A stretch of 64,000 nucleotides of DNA, taken from contig NC_084924.1 of the NCBI RefSeq assembly GCF_958298935.1, forward strand, positions 2,976,001 through 3,040,000. Direction: 5' to 3'. This document shows, one piece after another, positions 42,977 to 55,400 of this stretch; positions within the stretch are counted from its first letter, which is position 1; every line of letters starts with the position of its first letter. Below the pieces are notes generated by a model, which was not told the DNA's origin, made no database searches, and was given only the letters and a program-made list of their open reading frames with translations. The position numbers and the translations under genes are program-made. The DNA comes from Phragmites australis. Taxonomy: Eukaryota > Streptophyta > Magnoliopsida > Poales > Poaceae.

Positions 42977-45900
42977 ATGGCGGCGGCTGCGGCGCAGCTG
43001 CTGGGCGAGGACGGGCGCGGCTACGACCTCGCGCGGCGGCTGGAGGCGTGCGGCGCGTGGCGCGCGTGGCTGGGCGACGACGCCGCGCACGCCGCGCTCG
43101 CGCAGCACCTCACGTCCCCCTCCACCTGGGACGCCTTCCTCTCCCCCAGCGCCTCGGCCCCGCCCCCGCGCCCGCTCCTCCTCCTCCAGCTCCGCGTCCG
43201 CGCGCTCCTCTTCGACAAGGCCTCCGCCGCGCTCCTCGACCACGGCTCGACCCCCGCCAGCCTGCACTCCGTCAACGCCAACTGTGAGTGCATTCCACAC
43301 GCCCTGTGCGCTACTCCCGCCATTCGGTTGCTGGGATATAGGGACCTGCTGCTGGAATCGCTGGGCTCGAGAAATCTTGAATTTGGTTGGGTAAGCTCGC
43401 TGCAGGAGTTAGCTGCGTGGTGCTCTAAATTTCGTGTAATATGGGGATGGTTGAGGTATTCGTTCAGTGGTTTGAATCCGCGAGATTGATAGTGAAAATG
43501 TTAGTGGTCAGAGCCTCAGAGGCCACTACTGATCCTGTGATCCATGACGGGGCGGATTGAGGGTGTTATCGTAGTGTCTGAGAGCTGTTGTTGTCACTAT
43601 CTCATTGTGCCTTGAAATAGTACTGTGAATTCTAATGTAAATTAGTAGGCACAGAATTTTGGCATTTACTTTAAAATGTTAGGTGCGCACCTGTGGAAGT
43701 CTGCTCCTGTTGCAGATAAAGTCATAAAACCTGCTATCCCAAGCTTAGGATGTACCGCTTGATAAGACATGGTTCCTTCTGAATTTGGAATTGGAAATAG
43801 AACTGTGTGAATTCATGATTCAAAGTCTAATAAGAAACTATGACCTCATCAGGAACAATTATCTCCATAGTCTGACCTCATGTTGCCCTCCCCCCTCCAA
43901 AATGAACTGCTGGCTCTCTTACGCTCCTTTCCATCCCTGCATTCTTGTCGAACAAAAGGCTCTGTGATCTTCAACTAATTAGGCTTCAATATGGTTATCT
44001 GACATAAGCCTCTGTAATCATTTCCAATACTTGGTAGCTTAAACCAAGCAAAGCTTCTGGGATACCCTTATTCCCTTGTGGAATGGCCTTTTCTCCTCAG
44101 TTGGGATAGTTATCCGTCCGGCCTGAAAATTGTACCTCATGCTGCTCAGGAGCTGCTGCCTTAATTATCCTTTCATTGTGTTAGTGTTTGTCCATGTTCT
44201 TCTTGGGTTAAACACAATTTAACTATGCATGTTATTTTTTACATGCTAGGAAATATTCTACTTGCATCTGACAAATGTAACTCTGCATGTAAGACTGTAA
44301 GGCATTATGTGGTGTCATGTATTGTGATTCATTTTTTTTGGCACCCATTCTATGTTATCCTTCTTGGGTGTTGGATTCAATTAGACAACAAGTGGCAAGA
44401 CTTTAAGGATCCATTATCATGTTACTTTTTCCTAAAACGTAGCAACTGCACCTCATTAGTAATTAGCATGCAATTTGCATGGTAACTAGGTAATTGATTA
44501 ATATTAATAAATTCCTCTACAAGGTTCTTCCAGATAAATAAAATATTGCACTTGTTATTTAAAATATCATCTTTATGCAATTCTTCCTACCTGGACAATT
44601 TTAGTTCCTGCTGAAACTTTCTTCTAAGTTTGTGTTCTAATATACATTCGGCTGTATTAGAATGATACGGGTAGCAAGTATTGATGTCCTCCTTTTAGTA
44701 AACTCTAAACTGGAAACTTGCATGTGCAATAGTCTGTAAACATCTAAAAGTTAAGTCATTTTGAGGAATAAGTGATTATTTTTAAATAAAAAAGCAGTAA
44801 CAGTTGCCTTTTCAATCCACCATGACTGATTGATATTTCTAATTATTAATTTCCAGATCTTCAGCTTCATGGAGATGATATTTATTGCTCTTTGGAAGAT
44901 GAGCAGGAAGATAACATTCCGCATCAAGTATGTTATTATACCTTTCCCATTTCATGCTTCTTTGTGTTGTTACTGGCTGCTGTATGTGAAACTTTCTTTA
45001 AACTATTTTTTCTTGCCTGATTTCTTGAGTGATATGCTTCTGCTATGCAACTGTGCGAGTCACGCCCAGTATGGCATGTAGTTCATGCTGTATGTTGTAG
45101 TCAGATTTGATTTCAAATGCTTTGCAGTATTTTCCTGGTAATGCATCTTTGTCACCGCTTTGTCGTGATACATTCATTGTTACATGAAGCAGCTTTTCTC
45201 CTAGAGATATTCTTGTCCTGAATTTTTATCTAGATTCTAGAGTTGCCCATTACCTGAAAAACTCCCAGACATATAGCTGCTGTGAAGGTTATGATCTAAT
45301 AATCTATTATTTTATGTAAAACTAGGTTCTTGATGGTATAATGAAATGTTGACCTTACTTGTACCCTACTACTCACTGGTGGCATTGTGTCAAATGTATT
45401 TCATGCAATGCACCGTAAGTCAAGCAAATCAAATCCCTGTGTTGAATGTGGTCCTTAACTGTTTATTACTCATTCGATATATTCTGACATGCTAACTGAA
45501 GATGCATCAATTCATCTGCTGTATTATGATGTTTTAAGACTTCTCATATGCTGCAGATGCATTCTAGAACTGCATTTAGTCCAAGCAGGGACGGTTCAAT
45601 GTTGCCTCAAAGGCATAATCGATATGACGAATTACCTGACACTTGGTACAAGCAATATGCTGAAAAATTCAGGGCATGGCATAGCAAGCTTCGCTCAGGT
45701 GACAAAGAAATACCAAAGAGAACACCAGAGGGAATGTCTGACTATCTTAAGATTTGCAGTGTACATAAAAGGAAGAGGACAGTGTTTATGGAGGGTCCCA
45801 GCATATCTGCCCCCATGTTGGAAAATGGCCCTTCCCTGCACTCAAAGAATGCAGGAGAGTTCAGCAATTTAACAGACGAAACTTTCATTCCAGAAATTAG

Positions 45901-48900
45901 ATTTCCAGCTGACTGTGTTCCAGAAAGTGCGATTCCTAGAACAACTGGAATATCTATGACCAACAAAATAGAAGTTCATGGTGTTCTTGATAATTTACCA
46001 GCACCTGTTAGCCGCAACACTGCAATGCTTGAAAGGTTTGGCATGATGCCTGAGTATTACAAGACAGGAAACAAATATAGAGGAAAAGATGGATCTAGAG
46101 TAGAAGGGAAATCTTTAAGTCAAGAGCAAGCATTGCTTATGACACGGAAATTGGTTGCTCGCTACTTAGCAAATTCAAGCTTTGAAAGTGGAACTGCAGG
46201 GTCTATTGATGTTCTTTCAGAAATAATAATTAAGCATATATGTAAACTAGGACGCAACTTGAAGCTTCTAACTGACAGCTACAGGAAGCAATTTTCATCT
46301 ATTGAACTCCTTAAGATGTTCCTACAGACTGTTGGCTATAGGTATGTTAATCCTAATATATATAAGTGTTTATCTGTCTATTTTGTTTGTATTCCTTTTG
46401 CCCTTCAGAACTTATACCTTGATACATATAACTGCTGTTACAGCATTTTGATAGATTTACTAGTCGATTGTAAATAGGGAAATTTTGATTGATGCCATGG
46501 CAAAGGGCAGTAACTGTCCACTCCTTCCACTTATCAGAGAAGTTTTCTTTATGTAACACATGGTAAGCATGTATGCATTACTAGAAGTTGAGTTGGGGAA
46601 ATCCAATGCACTTCCACACTAGAAGTTATATCCCCGTAGACATGAATAATGAATTACATTCTTCCCCATGCAAGCTTGTCATGTGTCTGTACCGTTATGT
46701 CCCATCCACCAATTTGATTCAGATCGAACTTGGAGACGAGGAAAGCAAAAGGGAAAAGAAGAGGAATGGGCAAACATGCCAGGAAAAATGATCTGCTGTG
46801 TTTTGTTCATTTCTGTTTGACAGTGTCTCAGTGCAATTTTGGACACTCTCCTACACACACTGACTATACGGGTCCACATGACCAAATATCCCATCATATC
46901 TGGACACCTTTTCACTCAGCTTCAGAGCAGAGACTCGTGCTGTCTCACATTCTACACTTTGCAACTTGACAGTGGTATCCGGACCTTTGAGATTTGTATG
47001 CTTGGCTGCGTGGTGTGTCTTCCCTACTTTTTGCCTGCTTGCTGCTGGCTCTTCACTGCCAATTTGCTGGAGCATGGTTGGGGCTCATGGCATACCTTGC
47101 CCGAACATATTCCTTCATTCGAAATGGCTAAAATAAACTGTCATAACATCTCTGGACATCTTGATGTTGGTCCACTTCTATACTTGTCAATATGGTAGCA
47201 GAGCCATACGTTATTTAGAAAATAGGTGCCTAGGCCATGATTGTGATTTTTTATGTCATATGTAGTAACATTGGGCCCTTGATGGAGATTACAAAGATGG
47301 GGAATAGAGTGGTCAACTATCCAATTCATCAAGATGCACAAGTTCTTCAGTCACAAAATCAAAATTCCCTTCTTCATGCCCAGCAGGTAGGCAGTTACTG
47401 CTACTTCGCTATACTTATGTTTGTGCAGCTTGGTTTATTTTCTGTACATCTATTTCTATTGTATATGTAATTTTTTTCCTGAGAAGAATAGTTTAATTAG
47501 ATTAGAAGAATTGTTCATCCTGCATCTATCCATAACCATTGAGGGTGAGTGGATTTAGCCAACTAAACAAGCCCTTTGGTGACCTAGGCTGCCTGCCGAT
47601 CAATTCAATTGTTAGGACTTGGGAGTAGATATTGCTTGGTGGTCAATATTGGTAGCAGGGTCTGAGATATCACCCTTCTCCTAAAGGGGGAATTCTGTTG
47701 ACACTGTTGGTTTGGATTGGACCCTTCTGAAATGAATCCTTTACGATGAATGCAAGGACCATATGGAACTTGACTAGAATGGGTGCAGAACAACATTGAT
47801 AACTCAGAATGAGGACTGCCAACTGTGGACTGCCCATTCTCAATTAATCTTCATTCTAATATTTAATTTATTTGAGACGGAAAATGTGATTGGCCACCAC
47901 ATTTACTCCCTAGTACCTACTGAACCATCGAGTTTTATGCAACCAACCTGGTCTTGAATATCTAGTTAACAGCAGCGGTTGGTCAGTCAGCATCAGGATG
48001 ATAAACTGTTCTAGTATATTTGTTGTTTGGAATCCTTTGTTCTTTCCACTACCTAAGCTGTTTGAAACAAATGGTTCCTGAAACTTCTGTTGTCAGGCAT
48101 AATATAACTATTTTCTGTATATATATAGCTATCCGCACTTGCGACTAATATCAGTTGCTGAAATATTTATCTTTGAGAGCATAATATTCCTTTTTTATGC
48201 TTCCCCTATTTGATTAACAACGTATACATATCCACAATTGACAGCCTCCAAGGCAGTTTCCTCCGCAAATGACACTCCAGAATTTGACACCACAACAGCA
48301 GCAGATTCTGCAGCAGCACCAGTGGCTGAGGCGCAACCAAATGACCAGCCCTCGTGGTTCTCTTACGATGGCAGACAAGAACCAGCCTATGGTCAATGTG
48401 AAGATTGAGAACACTCCGGATTCTCAAATGGATAGCCCGTATGGATCTCTTACTATACAACATCAATTGCATGTAAGGCAGCAGCAGCTATTGCAGCAGC
48501 AGCAGCCACAACTTCAGCAGCAGCAACTCCAACAGCAGCAGCAGCAGCAACAACTTCAGCAGCAGCACCTCCAACAGAAGCAGCAGCAGCAGCAACTTAA
48601 TCAGCAGCAGCAGCAACTTCAACAGCAGCAGCAGCAGCAGCAACTTCAACAGCAGCAGCTACAACAGCAGCAGCAGCAGCAACTTCAGCATATGACCATG
48701 TCAGCAAATCAAAATGCTCAACTCGCACAGCAGCTGAAACAAGTCCCATCAATGTAAGTGTCAACGATTCGATCTATCCGTTTGGCAGCTTCTGCTCTGT
48801 CATCTGATTTAACCCATCATTTCATTGCAGGAGTTCATATGGCATACGAATGCCGCCTGTGAAGGTAGAAGCCTTCCATGAATTGGTGAGTGGAGACTCT

Positions 48901-48948
48901 TCGCTGAAGCACGATAACGACCCAAACAAACTTACTTCTCCTAAATAG
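42977..48948 (+). CDS. Unrecognised Q-rich, probably nuclear, plant protein
   Basis: Six exons keep one frame: 42977-43283, 44857-44927, 45557-46341, 47266-47386, 48245-48753 and 48831-48948; 636 residues. I do not recognise a named gene. Residues 1-102 are a GC-rich, Ala/Leu-rich first exon (DLARRLEACGAWRAWLGDD). The middle has RYDELPDTWYKQYAEKFRAW and KRTPEGMSDYLKICSVHKRK. Then comes a helical block, SIDVLSEIIIKHICKLGRNL followed by LLTDSYRKQFSSIELLKMFL, that could be a histone-fold-like or LisH-like helical pair. The fifth exon holds a long Gln tract (about 48480-48690) built from mixed CAG/CAA codons. This layout suggests a transcription co-regulator subunit (SAGA/TFIID-like), which is inference only. 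The first ATG of the GC-rich exon was taken as start. Confidence 0.8.
48478..48690 (+). repeat. CAG/CAA microsatellite coding a poly-Gln tract
   Basis: About 70 codons, almost all CAG or CAA, with single Leu, His, Pro, Lys and Asn interruptions and a recurring CAACTTCAGCAGCAGCA-like sub-unit. It lies wholly inside exon 5 of the gene above and keeps frame. Confidence 0.85.
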
Positions 48949-50317
48949 ATCCTTCGTATGCGCGAGGAACATGCATGGCCTGTATGTAGCTGCAGCGTAA
49001 AGGATAACATTTGTGATCTGTGGTTGTTTTAGTTTTTGTCCCACGAACCTCCTGTGTTTCGTCTGATTATTTGCATACAGCTGCAAGACAGGCCGTGTAT
49101 TGTAGATGTAAGGTATTTTGCTAATGTATTGCTCTTATAAAGCTCAATCCAAAATACGAACTACTGTAGTTTCACATCGTCATACATTTTCCGTACTGTT
49201 AGATTAGTCATCCAATTGTCACAAATACACAGGACATCAGTCTATAGTTTTCCAGCTTACATTATATAGCTTTTGGAATCGTAAGAGATGTTTGTATACT
49301 CTATGATTCTAGGAAAAATAACATAGGTACCTTTTTTTTTGCAGAGGAGGAAATTAGTTTGATCTATTTTGTATTATTCTCGATGCTAGAGCATAGAACG
49401 GTGAGTAGAAAATAAGCAGGTTTGAAGCAATTGAAACAAACAGAACCACTATCGCGTCACAAATTATTTTTCTCAGTCCACCGAAAACTTTCAACCTTAC
49501 ACATCATGGCCTTTGTAAATCGTGTCTACAACACGTGCGATCGTATCGTCAGCAACGCGACTGCGCTGCCGCTGCTGGGCACCGACCACCTCCACGAGGA
49601 GTTCCCAGCGAGCACCGCCGAGCAGACGGAGCGCCGGCCATGCGGCGTCGGCTGCCGGTGGGTCGAGACGAGCGACGCGCATTTGGGTTAGCGCACCCGT
49701 AGTCGTAGCCTAAGCCTACGACGACGCTTTTTCTCCAGTGCACGTGTTTGCCGGTAAAGTGCTGGATTTTGGCTGGAAAGTGCCACTCTGATATGCATAT
49801 GGTTTATCTTAACTGTTCCTCTGATGCAATCTCATAGTTTGATTTTTCTCATCTATGATTCTTTATAACTAACTCTTCAGCACATATCTCATCGTAAATG
49901 AACGATCCTAATAAGCTAGGTGCGCGCAAAGATCAAATAAATTTGGCATTCGATTTGCTCACTTTCCCCGGAGAGCAAGTCGATGGTATTCCGCTCCGCT
50001 GCGCTAGCGGCATCCGAGCTCTCTTGCCCGCTTTCGCTTCTTCTGTGGAAGGTTCTCTATCCACCCAATTACAATTAGTGGTGAAAATATATTACCACTG
50101 CTTCACCGGACTGAGAACTCGATCTAACGGCAAATACATATATTGGCAACGCAATTCGATTCGGTAACAAACCAATACCATGACAGGTTACACACGCAAG
50201 GAGATGAGACGAGACGAGACGAGACGAGACATGCACACTCCCAAATCCTTATCAGCTCGATCCGAATTTGAAGCCGTGTGTGTACAGAAACACGCAAGAC
50301 CAAGGCAGATACTAGAT
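48949..50317. other. Intergenic; small open stretch at 49500-49690
   Basis: 48949-49140 is the 3' UTR of the Q-rich gene. 49497-49690 is GC-rich and open on both strands (for example minus DDTIARVVDTIYKGHD) with no family match; it could be a fragment of a gene. A GAGAC(GAGAC) microsatellite lies at about 50202-50230 in the 3' flank of the CYSTM gene. Confidence 0.35.
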
Positions 50318-50735
50318 CTAGCTGACGAATATGACGGAGGGGTCGCAGCAGCACTCGTCGATCAGGCAGCAGCAGCAGAGCGCAGCCAGACTGCAAACCG
50401 AACACAGGCACAGGCACGCACAAAAAGTGAGCGTCACAGGTACTTTCAATTTGTGCTAGAACAAGATCAAAGAGTCAGCTGGCGTACCAGCCTTCGAGGA
50501 AACTTGGCTCCCTCCTCGGCGGCGGCGCAGCGTACTGCGGCGGCGCCATCACCGGCGGGCCCTGGTACGGCCCCTGGTAGTAACCTTTCAACACAAGCCG
50601 AGAAAGAAATTCTTCTGTCAGTACCACAGCTAGCTTTTCTTCGCACCAAACCTCAATACAGATCAACCAAGAGATTCACCAGCAAATAAGAATACCTTGT
50701 GCAGGGTACGGGTAGGCGTACTTAGGATCACTCAT
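50318..50735 (-). CDS. CYSTM-type cysteine-rich transmembrane-module protein
   Basis: Three minus-strand exons, 50735-50696, 50584-50488 and 50390-50318, give 69 residues. The N-terminus is MSDPKYAYPYPAQGYYQGPY, with XYPPX-like, Gly/Pro/Tyr-rich repeats. A proline-rich middle with SFLEG leads into the C-terminal module CLAALCCCCLIDECCCDPSV and IFVS. The Cys-rich hydrophobic tail is the CYSTM signature, thought to insert in membranes and linked to stress tolerance (metal and oxidative stress, pathogens). Splices are GT-AG; the second splits the first Cys codon of the module (TG|T). Without splicing, exon 2 reads into WYAS and stops, which hides the gene from simple frame scans. Complete and apparently intact. 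Confidence 0.85.
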
Positions 50736-50833
50736 CTTCTTAGGACCTTCTCTTCTCGAGAGGCCGGAGAAGCAAAAGGTGACGCTGGCTGCAGGTCGCG
50801 ACGGGCAATGGAGCAGGCAGGCGGGTGCTGGCG

Positions 50834-50869
50834 CTTGCGGCCTCTTATAGGCCTCTTATAGGCCGCAAG
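50834..50869 (-). promoter_or_regulatory. Duplicated TATA box inside a palindrome, CYSTM promoter
   Basis: On the minus strand TATAAGAGG occurs twice, 11 bases apart, about 105-125 bases upstream of the CYSTM ATG. The pair is enclosed by the perfect inverted arms CTTGCGGCCT and AGGCCGCAAG. The block looks like a local duplication of the core promoter. Confidence 0.5.
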
Positions 50870-51583
50870 GGGAGCAGACGGCGTGAGCTCCGCGTCACGC
50901 AACGCAAGGGGGGCGGATGGTGTGGGCGGAGGGAAGCATCTGGAAAGCCCGCGGGAGAGGTCGAATCGATCCGGGAAAGCGACGGCTTTGGGCGGCTGGA
51001 GGGGATGCTTGGGTTGCTTTCGGTTCGAGCCTTTAGCATCGATTCCCTGCCCTTTCCCGCTGACAAATGAGCGTTCGTTCTCCGTGTTCTCCTTTCTCCG
51101 GCGGCCAGCCGGCAGCCGCCGAGGCGGCGGCTTCTAGATATCACAATTCACAACGGAACATCCGGAGAGTCCATTCAATGCTCGTGTTCTCTGGTCATCG
51201 CGGCGTTCTAGACCGAGAAGAGGAAATTGTTTCACGTAACCGCTCGAGCATGCAGCTCTCGTCACGCCAATGCAATCATAGTTGGTCAAATCTCTAGCTC
51301 TACGTTTTTTCTACAGATACTTAGATTTACGCAACAACAGATTTATTAGTAGTGCTAGAATTGTTTATGGGTGTTTAGTTAGTAGATTGGCTCTAGATCT
51401 ATGAATGAGAAAGTTTATTGTGAATATACCTATCTTATTCTTGATTGTGAATTTTACTCTTTTATTAGACTCTATCGAGGCAAGCACCCGCTGGTCTCGT
51501 CAGAGGCTGAGACCTCGCCGTTGTCTACACCCACCATCATCGCCTCCTGTCTCACCCTATGCCCACCGGTGACCTCACTGACC
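50870..51583. other. CYSTM upstream region; no gene seen
   Basis: 50870-51140 is GC-rich and open on both strands in short frames without family features. 51290-51500 is AT-rich. No transposon ends were recognised. Confidence 0.35.
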
Positions 51584-51850
51584 ATGAGCCCTACACTGCT
51601 CCAGAGCGATAGCTCGGGAAGGCGCTCCTCGCGGATCTGTTCCCACTTGACCTCGAGGCCGTTGCCACGGCCAAAGGCAACACATTCCTACACGTGCGGG
51701 AGGGCACGTGGAGCTCGCGTCGCTCCTCCTCTGCCACGCTCAACATCTTATTCCACATCGCCGCTTGCATCGAGATCCACAAGGTTGCCACCCTCCTGAT
51801 TATCTCATCGTCTTCATCCTCCCTGCACGCCTTGATTAGGACCATGAACA
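51584..51850 (+). pseudogene. Ankyrin-repeat (ACD6-like) gene fragment, frameshifted
   Basis: The forward frames give MSPTLLQ, then LDLEAVATAKGNTFLHV, then, after a frame change, HVELASLLLCHAQ. This order (first helix of an ACD6-type protein, first ankyrin repeat GNT.LH, then EGHVELA..LC) is typical of grass ankyrin-repeat membrane proteins. No transmembrane part follows and at least two frame changes are needed. It is a dead fragment. Confidence 0.45.
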
Positions 51851-52799
51851 GGCGTGGTTAGATGGCATTGCACGATGCTGAGTTGAGAGGGGTTTCGAAC
51901 CCTTGTAGGGGTATAGATGGCAAAAGCAAGTAACATACCCTCAACTTATTGGGTTGGTTAATTTTTAGAGTGCAGATCTATATTTAGAGTAATATTTTAG
52001 TCACTCCATAAAACTGCATAGGGAATAGAATCAATCTATAGATCAGACTGCTCAGGATAATGTGGAGTGTCTCATTTGGCAGAGTTTTGTCCAGATCCAC
52101 CGTGAATCTTAAATATAGAGCCATGCCAAACGCACCTTATTCTCGCTAAATCGCATAAAAAATTCCACGAGCTTTTCGTGATACACGATCCCACTTCATC
52201 TGCATGCTGACAGCTCCTCACAATATTTTCTAGAGAATAACATGCACCAACACAACTACGGAGGAGTTGATCACATAGGTCACTGATATTGTTTAAGTAG
52301 TGCATGGCATATCCTAACATTCAACATAAAATTGAAAAGCATTATTATAAACCTGAGGCAGGAATATTTCCATAAAGCCACTCGAAGAGCCACGTTTGGA
52401 CCACAAGAAAAAGATTCTAAGATAAAAAAATATTGCAGTCTAAAGATCCCAGAAAGGTACTGTATTAAGTTACCGATCCTGCATCAAATTCTTCAATTTG
52501 ATAGAAATATACACTGTAATTCAAATACGGAGGAATACATATGCCAGCTCCGTAACATAGTCTTAACTTGAATTCAGAAGGGGCTTGAAAGGATCTAAAT
52601 ACCCTGTTCTAATCAAATCTTAAAACAACTATCGATTTGTAGAACAATGAGCAAACTTAGTATTAAAGAAGAAAATACAACTACTCAAGTAAGTAAGCTA
52701 GAGCATGAAGAATAAATATACAAGCATATAACTTAAGAGTAAATTATAGAATTAAAAATTGTATGGAAGTAGATGTTAGAAGTAAATTGTGGAATAGAA
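51851..52799. other. Intergenic; no gene recognised
   Basis: AT-rich, with short frames lacking features. Composition changes at about 52800, where the copia-related block starts. Confidence 0.3.
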
Positions 52800-55400
52800 A
52801 GAGAGTAGAAAAAGAGATCGATTTTTTTTGAGTATCGAAGAGTTGGCACTCTCCTCTAATCCTTGTTAGAGCATCCACATAAGTATATCGCTCCCCCTTT
52901 AGTCAACAAGACTCAAGCGCTCACTAGTGATCACCACTTATCTATCTCCGGATTGGTGGGTATCAAACAAAGTACAATATCTTCCTAGGTCTCCCATAAG
53001 AACTCCAAGAGCTCACAAAGAACACCTCCAATCCCCACGACCATGTGCTCTCATATCCACACCTTCAGCTGCCAACTCCAAATAGTGCCAGTTGAGCTTC
53101 TTATGAACACTTAAGCTGACCCCCCCCCCCTCTTGAGGTATGATGCGTGAAAACTCTCCTGGAGAATTATCCATACTTTGAGGTTGACCCCTCATCACTC
53201 TGCGGGGTGAACCACTTGGCAATTGGCACGAATTAGAGTTTCTTGATCCTCGGGGACTTGTATGAAGTCAAGTCCAAAATTCGAATCTCCACTTAAGGCT
53301 GAGGCTCCTTTGTCTGCTCTATCTGCGATGTCTGCTCTGTCTCAGACTTTGGCTGAGGTTCCTGTCGAGCCTTCTTCCGGCTCTTCTAGCCAGACAGAGT
53401 CGAACCCAACCCAGCTGCCTCACAGGTGCAGGTGAATCAATGCGGCGGAGACACCTCTCCTCCTCTAATCAGCAGTCCTCGTTGAGAGACAGGGGCATCG
53501 ACGACTGCAATCACCAGATCTCACTCCTTCTACTCCTTTGACTTCTTTTTCTTGGCCTGCTCGATGGCCTTGCTCTTATTACGGCGCTCACGACCCATCT
53601 AAAAGGTCTAAGATGAATATATGGATGAGTGAGAGCTTCGGGTTTAGGAATTTTGAATAAATTTTGCCCGAATTTTGAGTCCTAAGCACCATTTTGTGGA
53701 GAGTTTAGATGTACATGCTAGGTATTCATGTTTGCGACTCTAAATGAGGAACAATTGCATATGATTGGATTTTAATTGAAGTAAATTGACGCAAATTTGA
53801 ATGAAATTTTATGAAATTTAAGCAAATTTGTGCTAGGGTTTTGCAGATCGAAGGAATCACCGGAGAAGAAGCCTCGCCACGATGAATATGTGGCTTTGAT
53901 GACTGAAGGTGAGCTTGCTTACCAGTGATTGTGAGCTATGGCGGCGGTGGTGGTGATTTCTTACAACGTGGCTCTGGGTGTTGTGGGTGTTGCGGCTGTG
54001 GTGACTGCGGCGACGGTGAGGTGCAGCAGCGGCACTAGGTTGTGGTACTGAGGCTACTGCGTGGAGGTACTGGTTGGCAGCGGTGGACAGCGAGGTGACG
54101 CGAACGGTGACTCGAAGACGCAAGGGATCTGGAAGGAAAGGAAAAAGGCAACTGAGTGAAGAGTTATATGATATGTTGGTCCATCCGAAAACTTAATCAC
54201 TGGATGATCCAACGATAGGCCAAGTGAGCATCGGATAAGGCACCGCTCCATTTAATAGAAAGTCTGAAAAATTGCTCCACTCAAAAAGTGAACACCGGAT
54301 AGTCTGACTATTGATCATACTGAGCACCAGACCATTTTTGACTTAAATGTCCATTATACAAACCACATGGTTCGGTGAGGAAAATTTTGAACCCGCCAGA
54401 CCATTTTAGACCAACTGAATTTCTCTGCCACTAATACAATCACCAGAAGATCCAGTGAGGCAACCTGAGGAAGCACCTGAAAAAATTATTCTAGAGACCT
54501 TAGCAACGCCGACAACCAGAGCATTGTATGGTCTGTTGAGAGCAAGCTAAAGATCACCGGACGATCTGGTGAGAAGGAAAGAATTCAACTGAACTAAAAT
54601 CTCACGCTGAGTCCAAACTTCAAATAACCACTAAACAAAAACACATGTTTGGACCAGTTTAAGTGAAATCTTACCCTCTCAAACACTCATTTTCAAATAT
54701 TTACCAAACGACTATCTTATAATAATTTTAAAATAGTCAATAAAAACCAAAGAAAGGAGAAAGAAAACTCAAAAAAATATTTGAGTCATATTGCCTATGA
54801 ATTCAAAGATTAAAGATTTAAATTCGCTAGACATGATTTAATAGGCATTAAGCACTTATATTTATCTAATCACATTGATAGAGGTGTATATTCACATGAA
54901 AAGCGAACAACAATCTCAAAAAATGATATTCTACTTTTTGATTTCTACCGTCAATGCACATGCAATGCATAATAATTGTATGAATTTAAACATGAGTACA
55001 AATTATATATCATGTAAATGCATATCAATAAAATAAACTATCTTGTCATATTACTTCCCTTCTCAAGCTTATTTATGATGAATTCAACAACATGCCTTGA
55101 GAGAAACTAGCAGGCCACAAACTCAAGCAAAACACATGTTCACAACTATATTGAGAAGGCTAGAAAAGTATCTATCATGAAATACATCTATATAATAGGG
55201 CATCGTATGACATTTGAAATATCTATCATGTTCAACTCACTTCTTAATCTATAAAATATAGCTTCATCATTATTTTTAGCCACATGGTCTTAAAAAAGTG
55301 ATGACAGATACTTATATGCTTTGTGCGAGAGTATTGAATCAGATTATTAGCAAATTTTGCAGCACTCTTGTTATCACAAATGAGTTGAACATTCTCTAAA
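52800..55400 (-). mobile_element. Degraded copia (SIRE/Maximus-like) retrotransposon, 3' part
   Basis: Read on the minus strand from 55395 downward there is a copia RNase H end: ICDNKSAAKFANNLIQYSRT, KHISICHHFF, then stops and a deletion. About 1.7 kb of non-coding spacer follows, including CACCGGA..TCTGGTG palindromic words near 54180-54570. Then a frame opens MGRERRNKSKAIEQAKKKKS (about 53600) and breaks up, continuing with SVHKKLNWHYLELAAEGVDM near 53100. A second frame after the polymerase suits the SIRE/Maximus clade, which carries an extra downstream gene. Multiple stops and frameshifts make it inactive. LTR ends could not be defined. Confidence 0.5.
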
